From the NCBI GenBank assembly GCA_946902985.2, contig OX336397.1, positions 190,282,813 through 190,346,812 of the forward strand: 64,000 bases of DNA, read 5' to 3'. The position numbers and the translations under genes were made by a program. The DNA is from Meconema thalassinum. Taxonomy: Eukaryota; Arthropoda; Insecta; Orthoptera; Tettigoniidae. The notes beneath the pieces are model-generated. The model was not told the DNA's origin, ran no database searches, and worked only from the letters and a program-made list of their open reading frames with translations. This document shows positions 1-10,357 of the stretch, one piece after another (the stretch's first letter is position 1; each line of letters begins with the position of its first letter).

Positions 1-1019
1 GTGCAAATCGATTCCCCCTATCTATTCAAGCACTGTGAAACCGAATTGAACAACATTTGGTATATTGGTAGCACTGGCAAAGGGCAGTCCAGTTTCATGT
101 TTTATATCGGCGCCAACTTGACGAAAACGTGATGTCGGCCATCCAAATGTTAAAAGCTTGAATCAAATTACGACCAACCTAATCATCTGACCTCTACCAA
201 ATTTTTCAACATTATACCTTTTTGTATAATGAATCATTAACCAACCTACCAGGTCATCAGTCCGATAATTTGCGGATGGCGGCCATGTATGTATGCAAAT
301 CGATTCCCTCTATCTATTCATACTCGGTGAAACAAAATTGAACGAAATTTGATACAGAGGTAGCACTAGGAAATTCAACGAAATTTGGTACAGAGGTAGC
401 ACTAGCAATGAGCACCTCAGCGTCATGCTTTATATCGCCGCCATCTTGACGGAAACGTAATGGCGGCCACCCAAATATTAAAAGCTTGATTCAAATTATG
501 ACCAACCTAATCATCTGATCTCTACCAAATTTTGCAACATTATACCTTTTTGCATAATGAATCCTTAACCAAACTACAAGGTCATCAGCCCGATAATTTG
601 CGGATGGCGGCCATGTATGTGTGCAAATCGATTCCCTATATCTATTCAAACACGGTGAAACTGAATTGAACAAAATTTGGTACAGAGGTAGCACTAGCAA
701 TGAGCACCTCAGCGTCATGTTTTGTATCGCAGCCATCTTGACGGAAACGTAATGGCGGCCACCCAAATGGTCCAAGCTTAAAGCAAATTACTACTAACCT
801 AATTATCCGATCTCTACCAAATTTTGCAACAACGCATATCTGTATGCCGAGCGTCGTTTGACTAAACTACAAGGTCATCAGCCCAATAGTCTGCAGATGG
901 CGGCCATGTATGTGTGCAAATCGATTCCCCCTGTCTTTTCAAACACGGTGAAACCGAATTGAATGTTTCTTTTACAGAGGTAGCAATAGCAAAGGGCACC
1001 TCGAATTCATGTTTAATAT
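1..1019. repeat. ~292-bp tandem repeat array (family A core)
   Basis: Three full units and one partial unit can be aligned by the phrase gcaaatcgattcc, which recurs at 3, 295, 623 and 916, so the period is 292, 328 and 293 bp. The longer second unit contains an internal ~36-bp duplication around acagaggtagcacta. Each unit also carries gccatcttgacggaaacg and aaggtcatcag. The array is cut by the left window edge. A single diverged unit recurs near 61380-61640, so the family is dispersed. Short open frames on the minus strand follow the repeat and look non-coding. Confidence 0.9.
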
Positions 1020-1160
1020 CCGTTTAGCACGTTGTATTTCAACAAGTTAGTACAACCACCATTCAATTATACTTCTTGAGAATGAAAAAGAGTTATAACA
1101 ATACCCATGCATTTAGGGGAAAGTAGGCTATGTGTTCTTTACTGAACATCTTGGTTTGTT
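1020..1160 (+). repeat. Right terminus of dispersed repeat family A
   Basis: The segment ends with a short hairpin, GTTC-6 nt-GAAC (1134-1147), followed by atcttg. The same terminal block, including taggctat and the GTTC/GAAC hairpin, recurs at about 50360-50475 and 62840-62910. A sister version (GTTCTTCACGGAAC) ends family B at 15351-15364. This is therefore a conserved element end. The superfamily is not identified; the hairpin near the 3' end is reminiscent of rolling-circle transposons but the terminal bases do not prove it. Confidence 0.65.
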
Positions 1161-1555
1161 AACCTTTTAATTTTTCTTGTTGAAGCTCATTAAGATTGTT
1201 GAGCTTTGTATATTAGCAGCCTTGTAAGTGGAGGAAGCATGAGAAATAAAATAAATGGCCCACCCATTTTTTTGTTCCAGTCTGCACCTCGCTGCGCGCA
1301 CCTGACTGTACATCGCGTTCGGTTTCTTTCCGATATTTTTCGAACCAATTAACGGGGACGATCGTGTAAGGCGCCAAATTACTCGGAATGAAGCCCCCCT
1401 TTCCCATGGATGATTTATTTTTACAAATTTGTGCAAAGGGCGTAACTACACGGGAGGGAACCATTTTATTTGAATGCGAATTTTCCGCGCTGTGCACGTG
1501 ACTAGTTGTGAGTCTCTGGCGGGCTTTTCAAATTATTATATATGGGTTATTGACT
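1161..1555. other. Unannotated spacer
   Basis: No convincing gene is visible. Two overlapping minus-strand open frames here have no recognisable motif. The stretch is moderately AT-rich and separates family A from the first LINE. Confidence 0.5.
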
Positions 1556-3876
1556 TTATTTCAAATTGATCACATCGCGGTGAACAGGAGGTTCAGAAGA
1601 AGCTTGGAAGATATTAGGAACAAGAGAGGAGCGGACGTTGGTAGTGACCATCATCTTTTGGTTGCCAACTTCCGCATGAAGATCGTCGCAGTCCGCCGAA
1701 AGTTTAACATTCGGCACAACAAGTTTGATGTGGGCAAGCTTAAGAACCAGCAGAGATTGGACCAATTTAAACTGGAGCTCAGAAATAAATTCCAGGTGTT
1801 GGACTCCGAGACAGAGAAGGAAGTGGAGACTGTGTGGAGCGAGGTAAAGAATATCTTCGTGGAAACCAGTGAGATGCAGCTCGGGTACAAGAACTACCTG
1901 CGGAAAGAATGGATATCCGATCAGACCTGGGCAAGATAAATTATAGGAAGGAGATTAAGGCCAAGCTCAACACCCGCAAGACTAGGCAGAAGAAGGCTCT
2001 CACACAAGCAAAGTATTCAACACCAAACAGGGAGGTATAGAGGAGTGTACGGAATGATCATAGGAGGTGGATTGATGAGCAGGCAGAGAAAGCAGAAGAA
2101 GCGGAAAGAAGGGGGGACGTTAAGGAGCTCTATGGCATCACAAAGATGCTTTCGAAGAAAGGTTTTAATAAAACTAGGCCTGTGAAGAGCAAGACGGGCG
2201 AGATCCTCACGACGTGTGAACAGCAGCTGACAAGATGGAGAGAACACTTTACGGAGGTTCTTAATAAAGATAGAGGACCAGAAAGTAAGCAGCGAGGAGA
2301 AGATGAAGAGGAAGCAGAAAGTGACCCAAGCATCAGCCTCGACTCACCAACTCGGGGCGAAATACCGTTAGCGTTGAAGCAGATGAAATGCGGGAAGGCA
2401 CCAGGTCTGGATAATATCCCAGCAGAAGTACTGAAATCAGACCTCGATATTACGATCGATATGCTGCACCCGCTGTTGGAGAAGATCTGGAAGGAGGAGA
2501 AAATACCAACCGACTGGAAGAAGGGGTTGATAGTCAAGTTGCCGAAGAAAGGGGACACCACAAACTGTAACAACTGGAGGGGTATCACCTTGCTGTCCAT
2601 TCCAAGCAAAGTGCTGGCGAGAGTCATCCTGAATCGTATAAAAGACTGCGTAGAAAAAAGGCTTCGGAAGGAACAGGCTGGATTTCGACAACATCGCAGC
2701 TGTGTGGATCTCATCAACACCCTCCGAATCATCCTGGAGCAGAGTGTGGAGTGGCGGAATACCCTTTACCTCACATTTGTTGACTTCGAGAAAGCCTTTG
2801 ACTCCGTAAATCAAAGAATCATGTGGAAGACCCTCGAGGAATATAAAATTCTAACAAAGATCATCAGAATCATGGAAGAGATGTACGAAGGGTATGAGTG
2901 TCAGGTTCTTCACGAAGGCAAATTAACAGAAAAAATTAAGGTCAGTTCCGGAGTGAGACAGGGGTGTGTCCTTTCCCCCACTCTGTTCCGTTTGGTCCTG
3001 GATAGTGTGATGAAGAAGGTAATGGGAGGACGGAAGAGGGGTATTCAATGGGGTATCAATGACAGGCTTGAAGATCTGGATTTCGCAGGCGACATTTGTC
3101 TTATGGCACAACGGTACCGAGACATAGAAGATAAGCTGGGGAGGTTGCAGAGAGAAGCAGAACGTGCAGGACTGATGATCAACACCAACAAGACCAAAGA
3201 GATGAGGATAAATTCTGACATCACGACTAGCTTGACAGGCAACGGAAAGGACATTGAGCGAGTTGAGTCCTTCCTCTACCTTAGAGGTATAGTCACAAAT
3301 GATGGGGGAGCAGAGGAAGATGTTCGAAGCCGTATCAGGAAGGCAAATGGTGCCTTTGTCCAGCTCTACCCCATCTGGAGAAATAGAAACATTTCCAGGA
3401 AAACCATGCTCCGCCTTTTCAATAGCAACGTAAAGTTGATTCTTCTCTACGGCTGTGAAACATGGAAAGTCACAAAACCGATCAACAACCAGCTACAGGT
3501 GTTCATTAACAGATGTCTGCGTCGCAACATGAATGTGAGGTGGCCGGACATAATCTTAAATGAAGATCTTTGGACCATCACCAATCAACAACCGATTAGC
3601 ATCCAGATCGAGGAGAGGAAATGGCGCTGGATTGGTCACACACTAAGGAAGCCGGACGGAGTTATTGAGAGGGCGGCGCTAGACTGGAATCCTCAAGGCG
3701 CCAGGAAGCGGGGTCGACCTAAGAAGACCTGGAAGAGGACGATCGAAAATGAAATTGCAGAGGTGGACAAGAACTGGAGTCAAGTGAAGAGAATGGCCAG
3801 GAACCGTACTGCGTGGAGAAATTTCGCCAAGGCCCTATGCTCCGGAAGCAGCGGCAGGAATTAAGTAAGTAAGTAT
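1556..3876 (+). mobile_element. RTE-type non-LTR retrotransposon (LINE copy 1), 5' truncated
   Basis: The element begins inside the C-terminal part of an apurinic-type endonuclease, runs through a full reverse transcriptase and ends in a TAAG-type simple tail (ttaagtaagtaagt), as is usual for RTE-like LINEs. A second copy of the same family, starting further downstream in the ORF and with the same tail, lies at 26435-27532. A short tattgac match on both sides (1548-1554 and 3874-3880) could be the remnant of a target-site duplication, but it is weak. Confidence 0.85.
1562..3864 (+). pseudogene. LINE endonuclease/reverse transcriptase (RTE clade), broken
   Basis: The readable product starts with the endonuclease C-terminus (QIDHIAVN at 1562 on, and the SDHHLL motif near 1645-1665) and continues into an RT with motif A LTFVDFEKAFDSVN and the LINE motif SGVRQGCVLSPTLF. 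A one-base loss near 1936 shifts the frame, and a TAG near 2038 interrupts it; the frame is then open from about 2041 to 3864. In the catalytic box the usual FADD reads FAGD (GGC at 3088-3090), so an essential aspartate is missing and this copy should be RT-dead. The C-terminal region with GRPKKTWKRTIE is typical of the arthropod version of this family. The homologous copy at 26.4 kb keeps FADD. Confidence 0.9.
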
Positions 3877-3884
3877 TGACGTAA

Positions 3885-4720
3885 TTATTTATTTATTTCA
3901 TGATTGTTAATATATATTTATTTGTTCTTTTAATATTTAATTTTATTTATTAGATGTTACTATTATTATTATTAAGTGAGTCAACAAGAATTTTACCCCA
4001 AAGAGCATGACGCCACTCACGGTGATCGTGCCTGACTTTTATTGATTTCCCAGCATGCCGTGGTTTGTGAGTGGTTAACGTGTCGGACTACCAACCCCAA
4101 GCTTCCAGGTTCGCTCCTGGCCGTGGTAAGTGATTTTTGAAAGGCGATGAAAATCACGACATAAATGTCATACGTTGTTGGAATGCTAAATAACCCATTT
4201 GAGTTCAGTAGACCGTGTTCATAATGGCAAAATTAATCTCGGAATTTTCTGCCAACACAAAGTTCCTCTATTCTCTACTAGAAAGCGCTATAGTGTCAAG
4301 GAACTTAGATATCTAACCTCCTTGACTTTCATAGCGTTCCAAGGGACGACGAAATTCGACATGAAAGCTGCCTCCTGTGTGTCAAATAACAAAGCTTGCA
4401 CCCGACACCCGAGGCCATACGATATTATTATTATTTATTTCCCTCGAAGCCATAATGTTAGAAGGTCATGCAAGGGATCGAATTGAACGATATGACGTTA
4501 CCTTTGCAGAGGGCAGATAATTTCTTTCAAGTTTGGTCGAAGGGCCTAACTTCACATTTTAAACATTTTATTTTTTTATTTTGTTATTTCATGTTTTATT
4601 ATTATTATTTTTCCAATTTTCATTCTTTATTTTTAATTTTTAGATGTCGGCTAAAGGGCATAATGGATACATGTTATTATCATTAGGTAATTATTATTGA
4701 GCTGTAATTTTTACTTATCT
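3885..4720. other. AT-rich spacer with a foldback
   Basis: Mostly AT-rich simple-sequence DNA with ATTT and ATT runs. Besides the SINE-like segment listed separately it holds an imperfect inverted repeat: the arms gctatagtgtcaagga (about 4287-4303) and tccttgactttcatagc (about 4319-4335) can fold on each other. Small open frames here have low-complexity translations and are not supported as genes. Confidence 0.5.
4045..4200 (+). repeat. tRNA-headed SINE-like segment
   Basis: Pol III promoter-like boxes are visible at tRNA spacing: A-box-like gtggttaacg (4071-4080) and B-box-like ggttcgctcc (4108-4117). The segment is not a clean tRNA cloverleaf and runs on into a body of about 80 bp, so a SINE head is the better reading than a functional tRNA gene. 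Confidence 0.5.
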
Positions 4721-4725
4721 GTTTT

Positions 4726-5477
4726 TAGCCTATTTTCAATTTTGAAAAAATAGGCTTATGAGATCACCTTTTGTCCGTGTGTGTGTGAGGTGTGTGTGTG
4801 CCCCCCCCCTAATAACCTCTAAACGGATGGAGCGATTTCAATTAAACTCGGTAGGTTCATAGCACTATTCCAGACGACCCCGACCGTGCCCTTCAAATTT
4901 TGTTACGTCTCGCCAATCAAACATGGCGGCTGTGCGAAATATTTCACCAGCATTCAAAAGCTCCGAAACTATTCCTGATATCACCCTGGAATTTTTTACG
5001 GTGATAAAGGGAAGTACTAGAAGTTTACCTATATGACTTTTGGAAAACTGCTAACTACAAACCCAAAACATGGCGGCCACGCTAATTTGCGACTTTTAAA
5101 TAGACATTGCTCGCGATTTAACCAACCAAATGCAATAAAACTTGGTACAGTATATGTTTATACACATTGTAATGCACCGAGATCTAACTTTGTTCAATTG
5201 TTTACATTACCACAAAATGGCAGCTGTGCGAAATACTTCACTGACATGCTATATCTCGAAACTATTACAGATATCGCCCTGAAATTTTGTACGGTGATAA
5301 AGGGTACTGATACAAGTTTATCTATGTAACTTTCATAAATCTGTAAAGTACAAAACGAACATGGCGGCCAAGCGAAGTTAAAACATTTTAATAGACTTTT
5401 CCCGTGATTTAACTCTCTGAGCGTAGTGAAATGTGGTACAGTAAATGATTTTACATATTGTTATGTACAGGCATCTA
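4726..5477 (+). repeat. Family B repeat, left part (interrupted by Polinton)
   Basis: Begins with a hairpin, agcctattttc...gaaaaaataggct (4727-4756), then a GT-rich microsatellite and several ~200-250-bp units containing aaacatggcggctgtgcgaa and acggtgataaaggg. The right part resumes at 14658 after the Polinton and its TSD. The two parts together are about 1.465 kb, matching the uninterrupted inverted copy at 31541-33017 (1.477 kb). Confidence 0.85.
5472..5477. repeat. Polinton TSD, left (CATCTA)
   Basis: Six bases, CATCTA, immediately before the AG that starts the left TIR. An identical hexamer follows the right TIR at 14652-14657. Six-bp TSDs are the hallmark of Polinton/Maverick integration. 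Confidence 0.9.
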
Positions 5478-6200
5478 AGTAGTGCTTGAATAAGAGTTCT
5501 GTGACTCCCCCTACTTTCATATAAACTTCGGCGATATCTCTCGAACGCATGATCGGATTTTAACGAACGAGGTATTGTTGGCGTTGGGATGACGTCATCT
5601 TTGCTAGGAATGTATGCTGGTATTTTAAAATTGTTTTTTGAAAAAGGTTGTTTTTTGGATTGGCGCTATTTTGGAAACGGTGAATTTCGGAAAAGGTTTG
5701 TTTGACGTTAATGAAAGGTGGCTACGCCCTATAGGTGGTCAGCAAGTTTCAGGGGTGTAGGAGGGAAAAATGATAGCCTACTTTCTCGCGAACATTGGCG
5801 ATAATTGGCGAATGGATGGTCGGATTTTAACCAATGAGGTATTATTGGCGTTGGGATGACGTGCTCTTTGCTAAGAATGTGTGTTGGTATAAAAAAAAAT
5901 GAAAATTCTTGGTTTTGGATTTTGGATTATTTTGGAAACGGTGAATTTTGTGAAAAAGGTTGTTTGATGTTAATGAAAGGTGTCTATGCCCTCTAGGTGG
6001 ACAGCAAGTTTCAGTGGTGTAGGCCAAAAGAAAATGAATTTTGAAAAATTGGTGCCTATTTTGGAAACGGTGAAGATGACGAAAAATGTTTGTTTGTGGT
6101 GAATGGTTGCTATTTACTCCCTCTATCCGCACCTTAAATTTCAAGTCGCTAGGTGAAAAGCCTATGCACGTTTTGGGGGATTTTTTTACCTAGGTTTTTA
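5478..6200 (+). repeat. Polinton left terminal inverted repeat
   Basis: Starts agtagtgcttg and reads as the near-identical reverse complement of 13930-14651. It contains internal similarity: blocks such as ggaaacggtgaattt and ggcgttgggatgacg recur about every 250-300 bp, so the TIR is itself made of imperfect sub-repeats. It ends near acctaggttttta, after which the two arms diverge. Confidence 0.92.
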
Positions 6201-6380
6201 TCATATTTGAGATATTTTTGGAAAACTGGAATGAGTTATGGGATATAAGGGGATCACGTTGTCTTTTTAGCCATGATGGATTGGATTGGATGAGGAGGGG
6301 AGTTACACGCCCATTTAAAATAAAAGAAAAAAGGGTTTAGTCTAAATAAATAAATAAATAAATAAATAAATTGGGTTTTA
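6201..6380. other. Polinton internal spacer with (AAAT)n
   Basis: Non-coding spacer between the left TIR and the integrase gene. It contains an AAAT/TAAA tetranucleotide run at about 6345-6371. No gene is visible. Confidence 0.6.
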
Positions 6381-7326
6381 TTACAAAAAATCATGTTTAT
6401 TGACCCATGAATTAAACGTGGAAGCAAACCCTAACCACTTCACAAAATATTTTGCACCTTTGACTATAATTACTCGTTCAATGAGATAATCGTTGGGATA
6501 TAATGTTTTTTGCACTTCTTCGTAATAGAATCGTCCTTTGATGGGTTGACCGTCTTGATCTTCTAAAGGATACGTCACTGGTTGACCTAGCTTGACTTGG
6601 CGAATTTTTTAAATTTCTGTCGACCACTGTGGAGTGTTCGATTTGGAAAACACACTTCTATGTTTACTGATGCGAACAAAATCCCCAATTTTAAGGCCAT
6701 GTCGCCTTGGGTCAACCCTTTTTATAGGGTTAAACAGTCTATTGAGTCTGGGTAGGTTCTTGGTGACGAGACGCGGTTTCATGCCAATGGTGGAATGAAT
6801 GGTGTTGTTGTATCGTGACACAAGTTGAGGTAACCACTCTATCCATCGATAGGAACCACGTATTGTAAACTCTTTCCACATATAACTTTTTAATGTTCGA
6901 TTGAAGCGTTCAACTACGCTAGCTTTAAGATTGCTATACGTGGTGCAATGGTGAATATCCTTAGATTTTAGAAAACTGGAGAAATTCTTGTTGAAAAATT
7001 ATTTCCCCAGATCGGTTTGTAACAAGTGAGGTTGGCGTTTTGATTGTTGAATAATATGTTGAAAGGCCTTTGTGACTAAGACACCAGTTTTACTTTTTAT
7101 CGGTTCAACAAAAGCCATTTTGGAAGACATCAATGACGGTCAGAATATAGCGTAAACCGTCGTTAACGTTAGAATAAGTAATCATCTCAACCAAGTCTGC
7201 CTGCCAAAGTTCATCGATTCCTTTGGAAATGACACGACGGCGTTCATAAATGCGTCGGGCTGGTTTATGCAATTCATGAGCGATGCCCACTTTGAGGGGG
7301 GATGGCTTATAAGATAATTTTAGCAT
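6381..7326 (-). pseudogene. INT: Polinton retroviral-type integrase with chromodomain, broken
   Basis: Reading on the minus strand, the N-terminal part holds ELWQADLVEM with the first catalytic Asp, followed by LTVIDVF. A small deletion near 7110 shifts the frame. The next piece carries the second Asp (QTDLGK) followed at once by an in-frame TAA, then the catalytic Glu in VVERFNRTLK. A further in-frame TAA (about 6609-6611) separates the core from a C-terminal chromodomain, seen as YFVKWLGF and FNSWV just before the end. The D,D,E order and chromodomain match Polinton integrases. With one frameshift and two nonsense codons the gene is dead. Confidence 0.9.
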
Positions 7327-8386
7327 TTAAGAGTTGTTGTTCAATGTGGGCGATTTCTGCCGCATGTCCAGTGTGACCAGCTTGTTTTGATGCATGAAGC
7401 AAGTATAAGCGTTCTACTAACTGATTGGGATTATTCCAAAAGGTTATTATCTTTGCAGGGTTTTAATTTCTTAAACCTTACACCAGAGGCAGAGTGATGT
7501 TTTTGCTTACCAAACATGTTTGCAATGATGGTTTTATATTTTTGGGATATATTGGCCTTGAGCTGCTGAGAGGATTTATAGTTTCTATTGTGAGCGTTGG
7601 TGTCTATTAAAATGGATTTATATTTAGCAAGGTCCTCCTGCGTAAAATCTTGTAGAGAGGGGGTGCGAGAAAATAGCAGCTTTAACAGACCTGGTGTTAA
7701 TTTATAGTTGATCTTTTTAATGACAGCTTTCGTACACACAAATTTAACGGATGAATCCCCAATTTTAAAACTATCATTCTCATAGCGAACATCATACGTG
7801 GTATCTGTCGTTCCAATAAATAGAAGGGTCAGATACGGTTCCAGTGTTGCCCCATAATGTTTGATTAAAATGTTTTTGAGTTGAGCTTTATTTTGAGGGG
7901 TTGCCAAGACTTGTGAAAACGGAGACGATGTGGAGGAATACGGTGTTGCCGCTATGACGGATGATTTTTGTTTTGTTTTTAGAAACTGTTGAAGGGGTGA
8001 GGATTTTTTTTCTTTCAGGACTAAATACGGTTTCGCTTTCACTTTCACTTTGTTCATGTTGTTGTTGTTCTTCTTGTCCTTCTTCATGTTCTTGTTCACT
8101 TACATTAGAGGAGGAGGAGGATTTTTACCTGTCGTGTGGAATCTGTTTGAGTAAATGTTGAACTTGTTGAGGGTTTGGTTTGAGAGGTAGCAGCAGCAGT
8201 AGCAGCAAAAGCATTTGGTTTGAACCTCATGAGATCAACCGATGATGGAGCATGCTTTATTATGGGTAAAGGATTGACGTTTTTTAAACGTTGTAATTCA
8301 CGAAATTTATGTCGAATCTTATTTCGTGCCTCAATAATACGCTGAATGATTTGAACATGTTTCTTGTACCCTATGGCGTTCGTCAT
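7307..8386 (-). pseudogene. Conserved Polinton protein of unknown function, frameshifted
   Basis: Three consecutive minus-strand frames together resemble the long unknown protein that precedes integrase in insect Polintons. The first (8386-8105) has a basic helix-rich N-terminus. The second (8099-7431) is lysine-rich, then includes GDSSVKFVCTKAVI and a TPGLLKLLFSRTPSL segment. The third (about 7430-7307) carries NPNQLVERLYLL and ASKQAGHTGHAAEI, a conserved C-terminal signature in these elements. Frame changes occur near 8100 and 7435. The end overlaps the integrase start by about 20 nt. No enzymatic motif is recognised; a role in DNA replication or virion assembly would be a guess. Confidence 0.7.
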
Positions 8387-8434
8387 GGTGAAGGTAAAGA
8401 CACACTAACAGGAAATGTCAAACCCTGGGTCTTA

Positions 8435-9145
8435 TTAAACAGAAATAAAATGATCAAAACCCAAGCGATAACGTCCCTCACATCGTTCACTCTGTTTATT
8501 TATGACCAAACAGGCATGGGGATGATGGTTCCAACACGAGGCACACAATTGTATGAAAGTTGTAAAGGACATATCTGGATTCACATGATCTTGATAAATA
8601 TGATAGAGATTTCTAGAGTCTTGGCGGAAGAGAACAAAGAGATTGGCATAGTCACCAATTAACTGTTTGGGAATTTTAGAATAGGTCTGAGCCAGATAAA
8701 AACAATCCACTTGTTTATGACGTCCCATACTAAAATACTCTTGAATAATGGCCTGTCGTTGAGTTACAATATCATCAAAAATTATAATGGAATCTGGTTG
8801 AATGCGGTCTGGTTGAATGACATCTTGAGGTGAGGTGAATGTAAAATAGCCCAGGGCTTCTTTATTTAACGAAGACATAATTTGTTCCAGATACACATAC
8901 AGAGGTTGGTACAAGGATTTGGCAAAAATATAAATATTTTGATATCGTAGGCCATGAGGCGCGGTAATAATGTTCAGCAAAACATTGGTCTTTCCACAAC
9001 CCGAAGGCCCTACCATAATACATCGAACGGTAGATGGGAATAGGGTGCCATGACGTTTAGGTTCGCACACGGACATTGATAGCTCTGAAACCAAATCAGA
9101 GACGGGCAAAGCATGGGGTTGTTTCATTAATTCCATAGTGTTCAC
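8435..9145 (-). CDS. ATP: Polinton FtsK/HerA-type genome-packaging ATPase
   Basis: An intact 236-codon frame. Walker A is GPSGCGKT at residues 46-53 and Walker B is IIIFDD at about 120-125; a QTYSKIP polar segment near residue 154 fits the sensor position of this family. The protein is the packaging motor that Polintons share with adintoviruses, virophages and other double-jelly-roll viruses; it would pump the genome into preformed capsids. It is transcribed divergently from the fibre-like gene. Its length matches the family, and it is the best preserved gene in the element, although most partner genes are broken. Confidence 0.92.
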   Translation of the reverse strand: MNTMELMKQPHALPVSDLVSELSMSVCEPKRHGTLFPSTVRCIMVGPSGCGKTNVLLNIITAPHGLRYQNIYIFAKSLYQPLYVYLEQIMSSLNKEALGYFTFTSPQDVIQPDRIQPDSIIIFDDIVTQRQAIIQEYFSMGRHKQVDCFYLAQTYSKIPKQLIGDYANLFVLFRQDSRNLYHIYQDHVNPDMSFTTFIQLCASCWNHHPHACLVINKQSERCEGRYRLGFDHFISV

Positions 9146-9255
9146 GACTGAGTGTTTTTCATGTGTGTATAAGGTTTATATATATGCAAGCGGTGAGTAG
9201 GATAGGTTAGTTAACGTCTACCACCAAGGATGTGTTTGGGCGAGCTCGTGAAACC
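9146..9255. promoter_or_regulatory. Divergent intergenic region with TATA-like box
   Basis: A 110-bp gap between the start codons of the minus-strand ATPase and the plus-strand fibre-like gene. It contains the TATA-like tttatatatatg (about 9175-9186). Function as a bidirectional promoter is inferred from position only. Confidence 0.35.
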
Positions 9256-9828
9256 ATGGCCACGGCCGCCTCTTTGTCAAAACAGTCTTGATAGGTGGCT
9301 ACAAAAAGCTATGTCGATCGCAAAGTGCAAAGTGCCTATCACATGGCCCCAATACTAACTGCTGAGGGCTATTCAGCCAATCATCATCGTATTATTGATG
9401 TGCAAGAGCCTCGAGACGAGAATGATGTCTGCACGAAACGTTATGTGACCTATCAAATGAAAAGGCTTTATAGATTTGTTCCATATGTATTTTTAGTGTA
9501 TCTGTCAAATCAAAAACTGTACAATGACAGAAACCATTCCCCACCACGACTGATGAATGATGATCTTACCTATATGCTTGCTTCTGGTTTAAGTCATTAT
9601 CGATTGCATTATGATGGCATGATTCATATTAAATATGCCATGCCGGATGAGAAACATTTAGAAATACAAATAAACGGTGATAGACTGTTGGTCCACAACC
9701 ATCAAAGAGTAAATGTTGGAGATGAATTATCCTTTCATGTTATGCTTACGTTTGAGGAAAAGGAAGCTGGGAAAACGGTGAATGATTTTCCGCTTTATAT
9801 AGAAATGGAAGATACTGCTATGAAATAA
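9256..9828 (+). pseudogene. Polinton fibre-like protein, two stops near the N-terminus
   Basis: The likely start is ATG 9256, but adjacent TGA and TAG codons (9289-9294) interrupt the frame after 11 codons. From 9295 the frame is open for 177 codons. The segment ATKSYVDRKV, followed about 20 residues later by NHHRIIDVQEPRDENDVCTKRYV (split here by function, not sequence), is the hinge-like repeat seen in trimeric tail and fibre proteins of phages and in Polinton fibre-like genes. The C-terminal half looks beta-rich and would be the knob or attachment part. This role is inferred from motif resemblance and from its position in the structural gene cluster. Confidence 0.6.
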
Positions 9829-9886
9829 GGCTCTCTACGTTAGTTGTTATCGAATGTTTGCTGTGAAAGGTTCACCAAGTAGCACC

Positions 9887-10006
9887 ATGGTGAAAAAACG
9901 ATATGCAATGAACATGAAAAAAACAAATCTTAAAAAGAGAAAAAAGCCAGGCCGGAAAGCAACTCGATCTGCTTCACACCCACTGTTAAAACTTAGAAAA
10001 TACTAA
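9887..10006 (+). CDS. Small very basic Polinton protein (39 aa)
   Basis: A short frame from ATG 9887 to TAA 10004-10006 with 13 lysines and 5 arginines in 39 residues, including NLKKRKKPGRKATR. It lies directly after the fibre-like gene and before the pVI-like gene, in the position and composition of a small DNA-condensing core peptide such as adenovirus pVII or pX/mu. The homology is not provable by eye; the call rests on size, charge and context. It is intact in this copy. Confidence 0.5.
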   Translation: MVKKRYAMNMKKTNLKKRKKPGRKATRSASHPLLKLRKY

Positions 10007-10050
10007 AAATAATCTAAAAAGACTGGCTATCGAAAAAAGCTTTACAGGCA

Positions 10051-10357
10051 GTGCGATTGTCTACAGCTCCAAGATCGCACCATAATGCATCGATAAAAAG
10101 AAAAGAAAGAAAGAAAAAACGTGGGCGTGTCATTCCTGTTGCTAAGCGTGTTTTTTTATCGGCTTTATTTGCGGGGTTGACAGCTTTGGGGTCCCTTTTG
10201 GGTGGTGCTAGTGCCGTGGCGAAAACCATAAAACCGAGGAACAAGGCAAGCCACAACTCAAAGAAAGCGAGCGGCACAATAAAACGTTAGAAGCCATTGC
10301 TATGGGAGCTAAAAACGGCAATCCTTTAATGCCAGTCTTTTATCTAAGAAGAAAAAA
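10051..10357 (+). pseudogene. Polinton pVI-like / membrane-active minor virion protein
   Basis: The product has a basic N-terminus (KRKERKKKRGRVIP), a hydrophobic glycine/alanine-rich helix (LSALFAGLTALGSLLGGASA) and then AKTIK. This arrangement is common to a small protein encoded just ahead of the Polinton protease and recalls adenovirus pVI/pX precursors. The frame stops at 10290, but the conserved continuation (ERHNKTLEAIAMGAKNG) is found in the next frame up to the protease start codon, so one frameshift has occurred near 10265. Likely function, capsid-interior or membrane-lytic peptide cleaved by the neighbouring protease, is inferred. Confidence 0.6.

Noticed and set aside
491..775. 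Minus-strand 94-codon frame
   Set aside because: Lies inside the 292-bp tandem array and is out of frame in other units.
1213..1497. Two overlapping minus-strand frames
   Set aside because: Mutually overlapping, no motif, AT-rich spacer.
1548..3880. TSD of LINE copy 1 (tattgac on both sides)
   Set aside because: Only seven bases in AT-rich DNA and the flanking continuation is imperfect; kept as a hint, not a feature.
4071..4120. Functional tRNA gene
   Set aside because: A- and B-box-like motifs exist, but I could not draw a consistent cloverleaf or acceptor stem; a SINE head fits better.
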